Position numbers and translations under genes: made by a program. From positions 64,351,417 through 64,415,416 of the forward strand of contig NC_052508.1 of the NCBI RefSeq assembly GCF_014356525.2: a stretch of DNA of 64,000 bases, read 5' to 3'. The DNA comes from Nilaparvata lugens (taxonomy: Eukaryota > Arthropoda > Insecta > Hemiptera > Delphacidae). Positions 11,326 to 21,900 of the stretch are shown one piece after another. How positions within the stretch are numbered: the stretch's first letter is position 1; each line of letters opens with the position of its first letter. The notes under the pieces are model-generated. The model saw only the letters and a list, made by a program, of their open reading frames with translations. It did no database searches and was not told the DNA's origin.

Positions 11326-11779
11326 TCTGTCCATATATTCACAATACTGTAGGCCTTCTGTATATTATAAACTACCCACACTCCATAATGAAGGTAGGCT
11401 ACTGTATAATTTATAGATCAATAACCCGTACCTACGTTACCTATAGTATATTCCATAAAGAATTACTGTAGGCTATTAAAGATGGAAGATTTTATAAGAA
11501 ATTGCAGTTTAAGCAACTGCTGGAATAATATTACTGTATAATAATTATTCCAAATATCCCGGTCTGGGTGCAGTTTTTGGACAGTTTCACTCATCAAATT
11601 TCCTCCTGCTATTTAGCTCTTATTGGTCAATATTTGCAGTAGCAGAAGTTCTTATAGCTCAATAGTCCTTATGTAGTCCTTATTGACCGAATACAATGAG
11701 GTCTATGTTTTAACTAAGATTTTCTTTCGTCTGACTGTATGTAAAACGCATTTACGGCCAAACGCGTTGATAGAATTCT
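11326..11779. other. Intergenic DNA, no feature
   Basis: No gene or paired repeat recognised. Confidence 0.35.
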
Positions 11780-12255
11780 ATCAGATTTGGCAGGAATATT
11801 CCTTTTTCAACTGCGCGTCGATGTATACACAAGGTTTTTTTGAAATTTTGAATTTTAAGGATAATATGAAAGGAAAAGGAATTTCCTCCATACTCCGATA
11901 TCACTATATATCATCTACTCTGAAGATACAGGATTGATCAGACTATAGAATTATTATTATTTTTATTCATCATAAATCAGCTGTCGAGTGGATTATTAAT
12001 TGCATGCAATAAATATCTGAATTTAACTTGGTAAAAAATCAGCTGCTGTGTGGACTATTAATTTCATGCCTCATTGAATGCAACTGTTATGCACTGTTAC
12101 ATGAACTATTGATTGCATGCAATAACGCATGCAATTAATAACTAAAATAGTAGGCCTATTTCTCTCGACCTTTCTCTGCTTTGAACTCGGGTTGACCTGT
12201 TGACAGTATGTCTTGATAAGGAGATTAGCTTTTGATGTTAGCATTTTTGATACGG
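11780..12255 (+). repeat. Dispersed repeat X, copy 1
   Basis: Shares long blocks with 29990-30265 in intron 6 of CFAP44. The blocks are the CCTTTTTCAACTGCGCGTCG region, the AAGGATAATATGAAAG region, the TGATTGCATGCAAT/ACGCATGCAATT block and AGATTAGCTTTTGATG. This copy is longer because the ATCAGCTG...GTGGA(C/T)TATTAATT block is duplicated. No coding sequence is visible. I see no inverted ends, so the type of element is unknown. Confidence 0.65.
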
Positions 12256-12787
12256 CAACCCCAACAGCCATTAGCCGTTTTCACACCGATATCTCGCCAA
12301 CGCGACATACAGACAGGATATACTCTGATTGACAGTGTAAGAGGAGGCTGTGGTTTATAACTGCGCGAGGTCTACTGTTCACAGAACTACTAGTATTGTT
12401 GAATTAGATATTTGAAATGATTCTACAGTATTATACAAATGAAAAATGGAAAGTAGGCCTATAACTTATAGTTCACTTATTAGGCTGAAGAACCAAAAAG
12501 GGAGTGTAAGTATTGACCTTTATTAATTATGATGAGGAAAAATAAACAAATCCTCTCAAGTTCATGCATGGCATTTCTTCGATCTCCCGCAATCATAAGA
12601 TATTTTTTCAACCTTGATATGTTAGTGAGTGTATAATTCGATTGTGGTTCATTGTGGTAGCTTGAATAAAGTACCGTATATATACCGTAGGCATTGAATA
12701 AGATGACGAGTGGCCTGCTGAAGAAACAAAGCAATAAGAAATGACTTAAAAAGAACGACTAGCAGTCAATTTTTTCAATAAATGAAT

Positions 12788-12880
12788 ATATTCACTCACT
12801 GTGAGAACGAGATCTTTCGGTCTTCAACCAAGAAGATGGCGTGCCTGCCGAAAGATCTCGTTGTCACAGTGAGTGAATTA
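12788..12880. repeat. Perfect-stem hairpin, about 32-bp arms
   Basis: Left arm TTCACTCACTGTGAGAACGA continues to CTTTCGG. The right arm starts CCGAAAG and ends TCACAGTGAGTGAA, with one short difference (TGAGAACG against TGACAACG). The loop is about 30 bp. It could be a minimal MITE. Confidence 0.75.
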
Positions 12881-13734
12881 TAAAAAGCCGTTCGTGATGG
12901 AAAACAACATTGAGGAGCAATAATATAATATAATACTTGATAGAAGATAACACAAAATGGTATATCAACTCACCAGGATTGACAAGCAACAAACTAATCC
13001 AAATAAAAGTAAATTTGGTGAAGACATACCAAAACTACTGTTGAACAAATACAATAATTGATAGGCCTGATAAGCTGCCGTCAATATTATTACCTCAGCT
13101 TTTGTGAAGAGCTTTCAACTGCATCGAAGATAAGTTATTCATAATCACGAAGCTGTGAGAAAAGATGAATAACAAGAAAAACACAGAGAATACTGTATTG
13201 AAACAGTATGCTACTGATTCTTTTAAGAATTCGTCATTCATTTTATATTAAGTAGCGTATAGGCCTAAATTCTAATTTTCTTCATTTAAATTTTTCATAT
13301 TCCATTTTATTTGTAGACCCACTTCTTCAGTTGAGTTAGAGTTATTCAAGTTCATTTTGTTAAGAGTTTATATTATTCATATATAAGTAGAGGGCTCTGC
13401 TGATTTGTCATGGGTTCACAATCAACCTTAAATGATTAGGCTGGGGAACACTTTAATAAACATAATCGAATAAAGTTTATGATATTATAATAAAGGAAAG
13501 AATCGTCTTACACATGTATGGGATAGGAAATTCACAAATGATGCATCATCAAGTTGTCTGAACTGCTGAAATGATTAACTTGCAATTTTATATAAAGATT
13601 CAGAATTATTTACCGAGGAAAGTCACCTATTTTCATTGTTAATAGATCAATAAATTTCAATTTGATAATTTATACAAATTTATTCAATTTGCGATTTGAA
13701 GTTTACGTAACTATAAAGCCCAACCAAACAGTGT
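12881..13734. other. Intergenic DNA, no feature
   Basis: AT-rich, with no gene or paired repeat recognised. Confidence 0.35.
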
Positions 13735-13960
13735 ATAGGCCTACTTTTTAGTGTATATCTCTTTAACTTATAGCGCTCGCGGTTCATGAATCATAGGTTG
13801 CGGATTTGAAACCAAACTCATTTCTTTCTAGGAATTTTCAACTCTCATAAATATTATAAACATACTTTTGAAAAAAAAAAAATTCAATCATTATTCACTT
13901 TTTTATATTTTCTGAACATAAGGAGATTGCATTATTTCACAACACATCAATACTTTCAAA
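13735..13960 (+). mobile_element. tRNA-derived SINE, plus strand
   Basis: A tRNA-like head has TAGCGCTCGCGGTTCATG near 13770 (A-box-like) and GGATTTGAAACC near 13802 (B-box-like). It is followed by the family body with AATTTTCAACTCTC and AAGGAGATTGCATTATTTCA. This matches the minus-strand SINE at 1434-1650 in order and orientation of parts. The final ACACGGGTTACC segment is not seen, so the 3' end is lost. Confidence 0.55.
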
Positions 13961-14231
13961 ACCAATCTGACGTAACCTATCAAGCCAACTGAACTGATTT
14001 TTCAAATGAAAAAAAAGATAAAATATAACCCAAAACCCTAATTTTCTATATGACTGATATTATTTTTAATGTTAATAATATTATTAACCCAATGTTGGTA
14101 TGATTTCAATTCTTTCAATACTACAAAATGCTTCTGCAGTTCCATTAAAAACAGATAGATTTCCCCAACTTAATCATTTTCAAATTAAATCAAACTTAAT
14201 AGTTTACTGACAAAACTGCTTGCTCTATAAG

Positions 14232-14569
14232 CAGTGCTTAATTTGTAAATTTTGAGGTGCCGGAACTCTGGCTGGCCCAATTACCAGGGAGTATGGAATT
14301 CCCCCCATTGGAAGGGGGTCCGGGGGACAACACCCGGAAAAATTCTCTAAATTTACCCTTTAAACCCAGTTTTAAGTCTGTTTTCAATTATTTTAATCTT
14401 CAATTAAATTTAACATGAAACAAATACAGATTTTATCAAATTAAATTAATGGTAAAGGAAAATACTTTAAATTGCCAGAACCTTAAGCTGCAACTACGTG
14501 TTACGTTCCGGTCGCCCTGGGAGGTACCGGAACGCCGTTCCGGTGCGTTCCGGCACAAATTAAGCTCTG
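14232..14569. mobile_element. hAT-like MITE
   Basis: The ends are CAGTGCTTAATTTGT and ACAAATTAAGCTCTG, an inverted repeat of about 15 bp with one or two mismatches. The type is familiar from hAT elements. The flanks TCTATAAG and TTTTTAAG are a plausible decayed 8-bp target-site duplication. The interior is unusually GC-rich for the region (CCGGGGGACAACACCC and several GTTCCGG words). No transposase is present. Confidence 0.6.
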
Positions 14570-14577
14570 TTTTTAAG

Positions 14578-15350
14578 TATTTATAGTAAGGTCAACATTA
14601 TAAATAAGCACTAAATTAATATTGATGTTTCTATCTTTGTCTTGCTGTCTTCAGACAAAGCAGATAGTGCTTTCCTTTTCTAGTAGGCTACCACAATGTT
14701 TCCAGATTGTCTTTAAACCATGTAAAATAGAATAGAATAAGTTTTAAGACAATATAGTCCTTTTATGAGACATTTTATACTTGTAGACATATGGTATAAT
14801 CAATTAATTATAATATATCCAGCCTCAATCATAAAAATGTATTATTGCATCTTTTAAAAATACAATTTTTATGAATGAAATATAACATTATTGTTAACAT
14901 GAATAAACAATTATTATTCATTAAACCGAAATCAGCTATTTAGTATAGAAAGCAGTGGCAACTCCGAGTAGCGCTAACCAAGGAGGATAAAGTATTGGCG
15001 TTAACGCTGTCGTCTTATGTTTTCCACTGACTTAATGACATGAATCTCCATATAGTTGAAAAACTGCTCACCTGCATCTCTGTATTGGAGTATGCTTTCC
15101 AAAATATTTGCAGCGGTCAAACTTAACTACATAGAAGTAATTAACTCCCCTCTAATACTCCTGAACAGGCTACGCTAGAAAAAGTTACATCAATGTCTGA
15201 TCGATTCATATGATATGAAAATAATAGATTTGTTACAAAACGAAGAAATTAATAATTTTTCAAAATTAATAAAGCCAAGTTGAATCAATAAAGCCTTGAT
15301 TGATACAAAAATTGATTCTAGTTTGTTTGGTAATATAAATCCAGTCAGCT
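14578..15350. other. Upstream region of CFAP44, no other gene seen
   Basis: No open frame of interest and no repeat recognised. It probably contains distal promoter sequence of CFAP44, though I see no TATA box or other core element that I would defend. Confidence 0.35.
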
Positions 15351-15364
15351 GTTGCTATGACAAC
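15351..15364 (+). promoter_or_regulatory. RFX-type X-box
   Basis: The 14-mer GTTGCTATGACAAC fits the invertebrate X-box consensus RYYNYY-WW-RRNRAC at every position, and also the Drosophila Rfx form GYTRYY-N(1-3)-RRHRAC. It lies about 275 bp upstream of the CFAP44 ATG. RFX factors (DAF-19, Rfx) bind this imperfect palindrome to activate ciliary genes, so position and gene identity agree. Binding itself is inferred. Confidence 0.65.
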
Positions 15365-15639
15365 GGCTCCAGTAGGCATTGTTTTTTAAATTTGCTTGTT
15401 AGGTTATGTTCTTCTTGTATATTGTACTCATATATCTTTCACAAGTTACCAGAACCAAGAATATCTTCCAAGATTAACTTCAAAAATGCTCTTGAAAGAA
15501 TTAAAATTTGTCTTCAACTATTAAAAAATAATAAATAACTTAACTTTTCAATATTTTGCAGTTTAGGTCAAAAATATACTCCTTCACAGTTCACAGTAAC
15601 CTGTGATTGTTTATTTTTGTAAAAAGTTTTATTTTTATA
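15365..15639 (+). other. CFAP44: Probable CFAP44 5' UTR and core promoter
   Basis: This lies between the X-box and the start codon. A splice-acceptor-like CAATATTTTGCAG near 15550-15562 could end a 5' UTR intron. There is no TATA box. The 80-codon frame at 15296-15538 begins with TTG, not ATG, and has no family resemblance, so I do not call it a gene. Confidence 0.35.
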
Positions 15640-15902
15640 ATGTCAATTGTAGACAATAGTTTGGCAAAGCGCCCTCCTGATGATCCTTTTCTGGTATCAA
15701 CTACTGCTGATAGAAAATTTGCGCACTGGAGAATTGTTCTTGAAAAACCAGACGATATAGAGCAAGACAGTGTCTCTGAAGCCAGTTGTGAAACTGAAGA
15801 AGATATAGAGTACGACATTGAGGAATTTATATCCAAACCATCCAAGTCTAAAAAATGGAGTTTTTCAGAAGATTTTCTCCCAACCCAGTATCCTTTCATG
15901 GT
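15640..15902 (+). CDS. CFAP44: CFAP44 exon 1 (coding part)
   Basis: Residues 1-87 plus two bases (phase 2). It is acidic and Ser/Glu-rich, with no domain. The frame reaches a TAA at 15904-15906, so it must splice. GTAACT at 15903 gives phase 2 and joins to the exon at 18296 as ...QYPFMV-YSFGYDS. The YSFGYD start of the propeller is conserved in the family. The alternative donor GTGTAA at 15901 gives a phase with no matching acceptor. Confidence 0.75.
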
Positions 15903-18900
15903 GTAACTTAGAATATTCATCTGTAAACACAATAGTTCAGTAAGTTAGGTACGGTACGTTTTAATGATTCAAAATCAAGTCGATAATGTGGGCTAAGGTG
16001 AGGTAAAAACACTTGAGAAGTATAGGATCATCTAAATAAATGACGGCTAAAGTCCAGGTCTAGTGCCATTATACCTGTTATCAATTTTATTGTGATAAAA
16101 ATAACATACTAAATCGACTCCAACCAAAAATTTGATGATAGGTATAACAGCACTGGACCTAGATTTACACCGAAATGAAAGCTTCTTAGCAGGTTGCGTA
16201 TGTTAAATGCAGAGGTTAGCCAAGAATAGTAACCCACCAAAATTGTTTTGGGAGGCGCATCCCACCCAAAGTTTTGTTAAATTTTTGATGGGAAACAGCA
16301 TTTTAATAAATGTAGAATATTATTGCCATACTCAATTTATTACGTCTATTTACAATTAATAAATGTCAGTGTTGAAAGTAAAAGCATTATAAAATGAAAA
16401 AAAAAACAACTTGAAATGTTGATATAATAAAATGAATCATGTCAGGAGAACTAAGATAATGTCTGGTATTTCAATTACAAATTGAATTCCAAAATGATAG
16501 ATAACAAAATAAGTAAAATTAAAAAGTAGTTTTGGAAAAGTTTTATATATCAGGCCTGATGTAGGAAATAATGTATCAAAAGATCGAGCTTTTCTATCAA
16601 TATGAATGAAATAATCTAGAACCAAGCGATTATCATTTGACGGTTAAAGTAAAGACTAAAGAAACTCATCCCAACTACAAGAATCCTCTAAATTGTACAA
16701 TAAACATTATCATCTATGAATAGTTAGGCTATCTATGTTACATAACATTGTTATCATCGTTATTGTCATAATCAACGTGGCTAATAAGCTTAGCTTACTT
16801 CCAAAAGGGGACTACTCTCAAAAATCAAGAGACTTTTCAAATTATTATATTATCAGTTTTTTCACAAAAGGGAGAAATTTCCCTCCTGAAGGAAATGGTG
16901 TGCATAAGAACAATCCTTCAAATAAATTTCATGAGCTCAATAGAAAGCAAGATTCATTTTAGTCAAAACTAAATTGTTATAATCTGCATCCAAACAAACT
17001 GTATTGTTTTGGAATGTTGTTACCTGCATCTCAAACCTAGTTTACCTTTATGGTGAGATCGGGCTGAAAATATTGCTTCTAAGACTTTTAGAATTTCAAA
17101 ATTTTTTCGGAGGGGGGAACTCCCCGGATCTATCTTTCCCTGGCGCCCGCGTCCAGCAACAAACTTTTCAATGGTCTCCGAAACTGCAAAGAAGATATTA
17201 TAGTCTATCTTGCAGCTAGACTGCAAGCTTGCTGATTGCTTGTAGTAGAAACTTGAATAGATATGGGCGAAGCCTGAACAAGTTTTGTTGAGTTTCTAGT
17301 AGGGTCTAACCTATCTAATCTAATTCTCTTCTGGTCTTATCATAGAGAAACAATAGCATAAGTAGATATTCCATGGTATAGGGCGTTTATGTCGCAACTT
17401 CTACTGTTATCTCAAGCAAATAGTCCACGTAGATCTTTCCTGTGAAACCTTATGACGCTGGTAGTCTCTCATATTGTGCCGTTCCTACACTCTTAACCGG
17501 TCAAAACAGTAATAATCGACAGTAATCGGCTTGAGATAGCAGTAAAAGTTGCGACATAAACGCCATATACCATGGGATATCTACTTACGCTATTGTTTCT
17601 CTATGCTCTTATTCACCTAAGTATCCTTCTGCCCTCGCAACATGGGTTGACATCTAAATGGTGAAAAGTTCTTCCAGACTTGTATGCGTTTTACAGGGTG
17701 TGTGAAAATATAAAGGAAAAGGTGGACAAGTCTACCAGCCCTACAAAAATCCTCATGTCCTAAGGATTACACAAGATATCTTTTGGGTACACAAGACCTA
17801 AAAACATCTACCCAAAGCTTGAGGTGAAATTAGATTTCACTCTAAAAATAGTCAGAGTAACACAAGTGATAGTTTACAGTGGATAGTTTAGTAAGCAGGG
17901 ACATTGCATCTCTAAATCCTAAACTTATAATTAAGAATAATTATGTAATTATTTTTTCCAGGTTAAAACTAAGTAGTCAAAACTAAAGGAAAATTATATA
18001 CATCCCCATATCTCTATATCAAATATTTACTCGTTTTTTCAACCGATCACAAATTTTCAATTCAATTTAAATTCATTGTATTTTTATAAGAACAAATTAC
18101 AATCCTCTGAAAATACTCCTCTTATAATATGGAACTACCCAAAACAAATATACTTGGACTATATCAAAGAAGTTTCTTTCAACAGCATTCGTTAACAAAC
18201 AGACTAGGTATCCTATTCATATGCATATAACATAACTTTCATCATGCAGAAAAAAACAACAATTCAAATCAACGTGTCCTTGACTCATTCACCAGCTATT
18301 CATTTGGGTACGATTCAACCAAGATATTCAACCTGGTTGCTGTCGATGAGGACACACTCATTTTTGGCTCAGGTGCTTTGCTGCACATCTTTGATATTCC
18401 CACAAGACAACTGACATTCAGACGGACGGCCGGGGGAGGTGGAGTTGGTCACATCACTGTAAGTATTATTGAAAATAATACATCAAGTCTCAAGTCACAC
18501 ATTCCAAATATCATCAGTACACCCCCCAGGTAGCACAGAAACGTTGAAATAACGTTAGAAACACGTAATACCTTAACGTTGAAAAGACGTTTAAATTCAA
18601 CGTTGAAAACACGAGAAAATGTCCGCCGTTTCCACATTATTTTCAACGTTGAATAATAGTTGAAAAAACATTGTAACAACCATTATTTTCAACTATAAAT
18701 AGACGTTGAAAGCACGTCGTGACAACCATTATTTTCAACCATAAATAGACGTTGAAAGCACGTTGTGACAACCATTATTTTCAACTATAAATAGACGTTG
18801 AATTAGCCATACTTTTGAACCGGTACCTTATCAATTACATGGTAATATTTCTAAAATCATTTGAAAAGAGATGAAAATACGAAATCATATTTCCATTTAT

Positions 18901-21900
18901 TTACATATGATTTCATGTAACAGAAATATTACCCTGCAATGCGGTACATTGGTAAGTTGACATTAAAAACACACAATAAAAACCATATTCATCTCTTTTC
19001 TGTATAGGGCTACTTTTTATAGAAATAGAAAGGAAAATAAAAATCTCAGTATCCTTTTTGAATTATTTAATCACTATTATTAATCATTATTTAAATGATT
19101 CAAAAAGGATACTGAGATTTTTATTTTTCTTTCTATTTCCATATTACTTCAATTTTGATCCACAAAAATAGTATGATGAAAGGTTGTTTAAAGAACAGAT
19201 GGTTACAACCAAATTACCATGGTAATTTAATATACTCTGCCAAGCTCAAAAACATTTTATGTCTGTAAGAAACATAAATTAAAACTATTATTTCAAGAAT
19301 TCAGCAGTTGTTTGATCTTGAATTTTTAGTATGATAATTTTATCTGTGGTGAGCAAAAATAGCTCAATTCTTTCTAGCAAATAATATAGATCATCTAAAT
19401 TGTTACTTGACATTTATGCCAGGTTTAAACTATGCCAATTGGCAAAACAATAATAATTGTCAATTAGTTTTTATTCAGTTACGCCCATATGATGGTTCTA
19501 GAATTAAAAGATTCAATTGATACTTTACACCAGCTATAAATTTCAGAAGACAATATTATTGTCTTGTCAATTGGCATCGTATAAACCCGCCTACATTTTA
19601 GTTTTCAGGTATGATGATAGTTTGTGATTTATGCAATAGAGAAACAAATATTTTATTACAGTGTTTCAATAGAAAGGGACTTTCAAAATAACTTTCCACT
19701 TTCATTTCATAATACTTTTTAATTACCGACGAAATTAGATTGTTTTTTCTCCACTGAAAATACTCTGACTGTCACATATTTTAGCCAATCCTTAATAGCG
19801 TCTCCAATTTGGGTCTCAATGCCCACAGTCGACCCACAAGATTTTTTGATAGAATCTGAAACATAAGGTAATATAAATTTTAATAAGAAATTCTATAATA
19901 TGAAGGCAGATGAAATTTTGCCACCACATAGGAGCTATTATTTGATACAGATGTTGCATGGTTAAAAGGGAATTGCTTTTAACAACAAGTACAGAAATTT
20001 TTCTCAAGTGCACATCTAATAATGTTATATACATTTGATATTTTGTTATACACATTGATATTTTGAATCACAAGGCGAGATGATGACTGTTTTTTAGATA
20101 AAAATAGTCCATTACTATACAATAGTCAGATGAGAAAGTCACGCCAGCTGTTCGTTCAAACATTCAAAAGAACTAAGAATAAAGTAAGAATATTGGGTTT
20201 CCAAATTTTGTACCATAGACGAATTTTAACTTGAAATACTCCTCTTTCATTAGGCCTATAGAAGTAAACAAATAAGGCTCTATATAAAAACGGTAGAAAA
20301 TTTATTTTTTAGATTTATGAGTAAAATTTAATAGTTACTGTAGGTACATACTTAGTTTTATGAAAAAAACAGTTGTATCCCAATATTTCAACCATTTTTT
20401 ATTGGCCTACTAAATTTTGTAAACCTAGACCAAAAGTTTAAAATCACAATGAAATTAATCAAAAATATCCTTGACATATATGGGTTGTAAACATGCATAA
20501 ATTAATTGAAAATTTAATTTTAAAATGAACAAGTTTAAGCTAAATTTCGTCACCATGGAATGATGATATTTGGAAAATGTTAATATTTGTGAGCTGAACT
20601 CCGGACACCCGTTTTCAATTTCTTGGATCACCGAGTTAATTACTGAACTTGTTAAAAGCAATCACTTTGATGTTAAGTGATTCATATTTTATTAAGTTCA
20701 GTGTTATATTAAGTTCGATGGAATTTCTCAACACAAGCAGTCCTGTGACAAAAACAATACATAGATAGCATAATGAAAATATTTGTGCAGGAATCAAAGT
20801 AATAGTAATTTATTTGGAAGTTAAGTAGTAGGCTACATGTAAAATACTTAAAACCAAGCTTATTGTATTATATTAATTTTTAATAATTATATTAAATTAG
20901 AGCCCTCTAATTTAAAACATAATATAACTTACCTAACCCTAACCTCAAATGTAAACATAATTATGTTCAACACACAATATTTGTTTTGAAGTTTTGACAA
21001 TAAATCACCAAACAATCTCATCTTTTAAATAAGAATAATAAATTAAATAAACTTACCAAGTCAAAGTGGAATAGGTAGACTCTTCTAAAAGAGTTCACAG
21101 CTTTCATCAACGTGATGAGAATTCAAACATGAAATGGCATTGATCAGTCGATCGTCGTTGATAGATCCGTTTTTGTGTAAGGACTACTGTAGCGCTGTGA
21201 GTGGTGGAATTGGAAGCTCGTTTTCAACGTGTTTTCAACGATGGATCAACCGTTGAAAACAACGTTGCATTTAAAACGTTGAAAAATTCAACCGCTAACG
21301 GTTATTCAACCTCAACAACCAAATTTCAACGTTGGAAACACGTAGGTGTGCTACCTGGGCCAGGTATTCAGTTACAGTATTCTCAAGTAGTATTCTAAAC
21401 AGATTGAGAGTGAACAAATTACAATCACATAAATTTGTGGACCTAAACAACTTTCTGACTCGATGTATTTTGTTGCAAATAAGTTAGTCTTACAGTATAT
21501 ATGTGATACATTCAGTAATAAATGTGTTGCATTGGATACTTGAAATAGTACACTCGGGGCCTGTGTCTTCGAAATTTAATAGTAATAATCTCTCTGGATG
21601 TTGGACGACACATCCAGAGGAGTTTATTCATAAATTCATACATATATTACATTACATATTTTTTCATACATTTTCAATAATATAACAATATTCAGGGTTT
21701 ACAAAATGATACCTCACTATATAATATATGTGTCGAGGTTATCATCAAATTAATACTAATTTATGCTACAACAGATAATACAAAAAATCTTAAACTATAT
21801 CTATTACCCTAAGCATCACCTAGTACAAAGATACTAAACCGAGGTACTATTTTCTACCTATAAATTACCTTATTTAAAAAGAATACTACTTAAATCTAAA

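Larger units (their letters stand above)
15903..18295 (+). other. CFAP44: CFAP44 intron 1
   Basis: Holds two foldback elements (16038-16176 and 17341-17605). The rest is AT-rich with no gene seen. A closer AG at 18248-18249 was rejected because it gives the wrong phase. Confidence 0.7.
18522..21358. mobile_element. 2.8-kb TIR element without visible transposase
   Basis: The left end CCCAGGTAGCACAGAAACG and the right end CGTAGGTGTGCTACCTGGG are inverted. Inside each end, for 150-280 bp, the words AACGTTGAAA and TTTCAACGTT recur many times, giving repetitive subterminal regions. The 2.4-kb interior holds other small elements and no open frame with transposase motifs. It may be a non-autonomous DNA transposon, or two solo ends that happen to face each other. 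The first is favoured by the matching ends. Confidence 0.55.

Noticed and set aside
15607..15639. Upstream extension of CFAP44 exon 1 from a TTG
   Set aside because: The first ATG in frame is at 15640. The extra residues are hydrophobic and unlike the rest of the exon.
18249..18295. Acceptor CATGCAG at 18249 for exon 2
   Set aside because: It gives a phase that neither donor of exon 1 can satisfy. The CACCAG acceptor at 18295 restores the conserved YSFGYD sequence.
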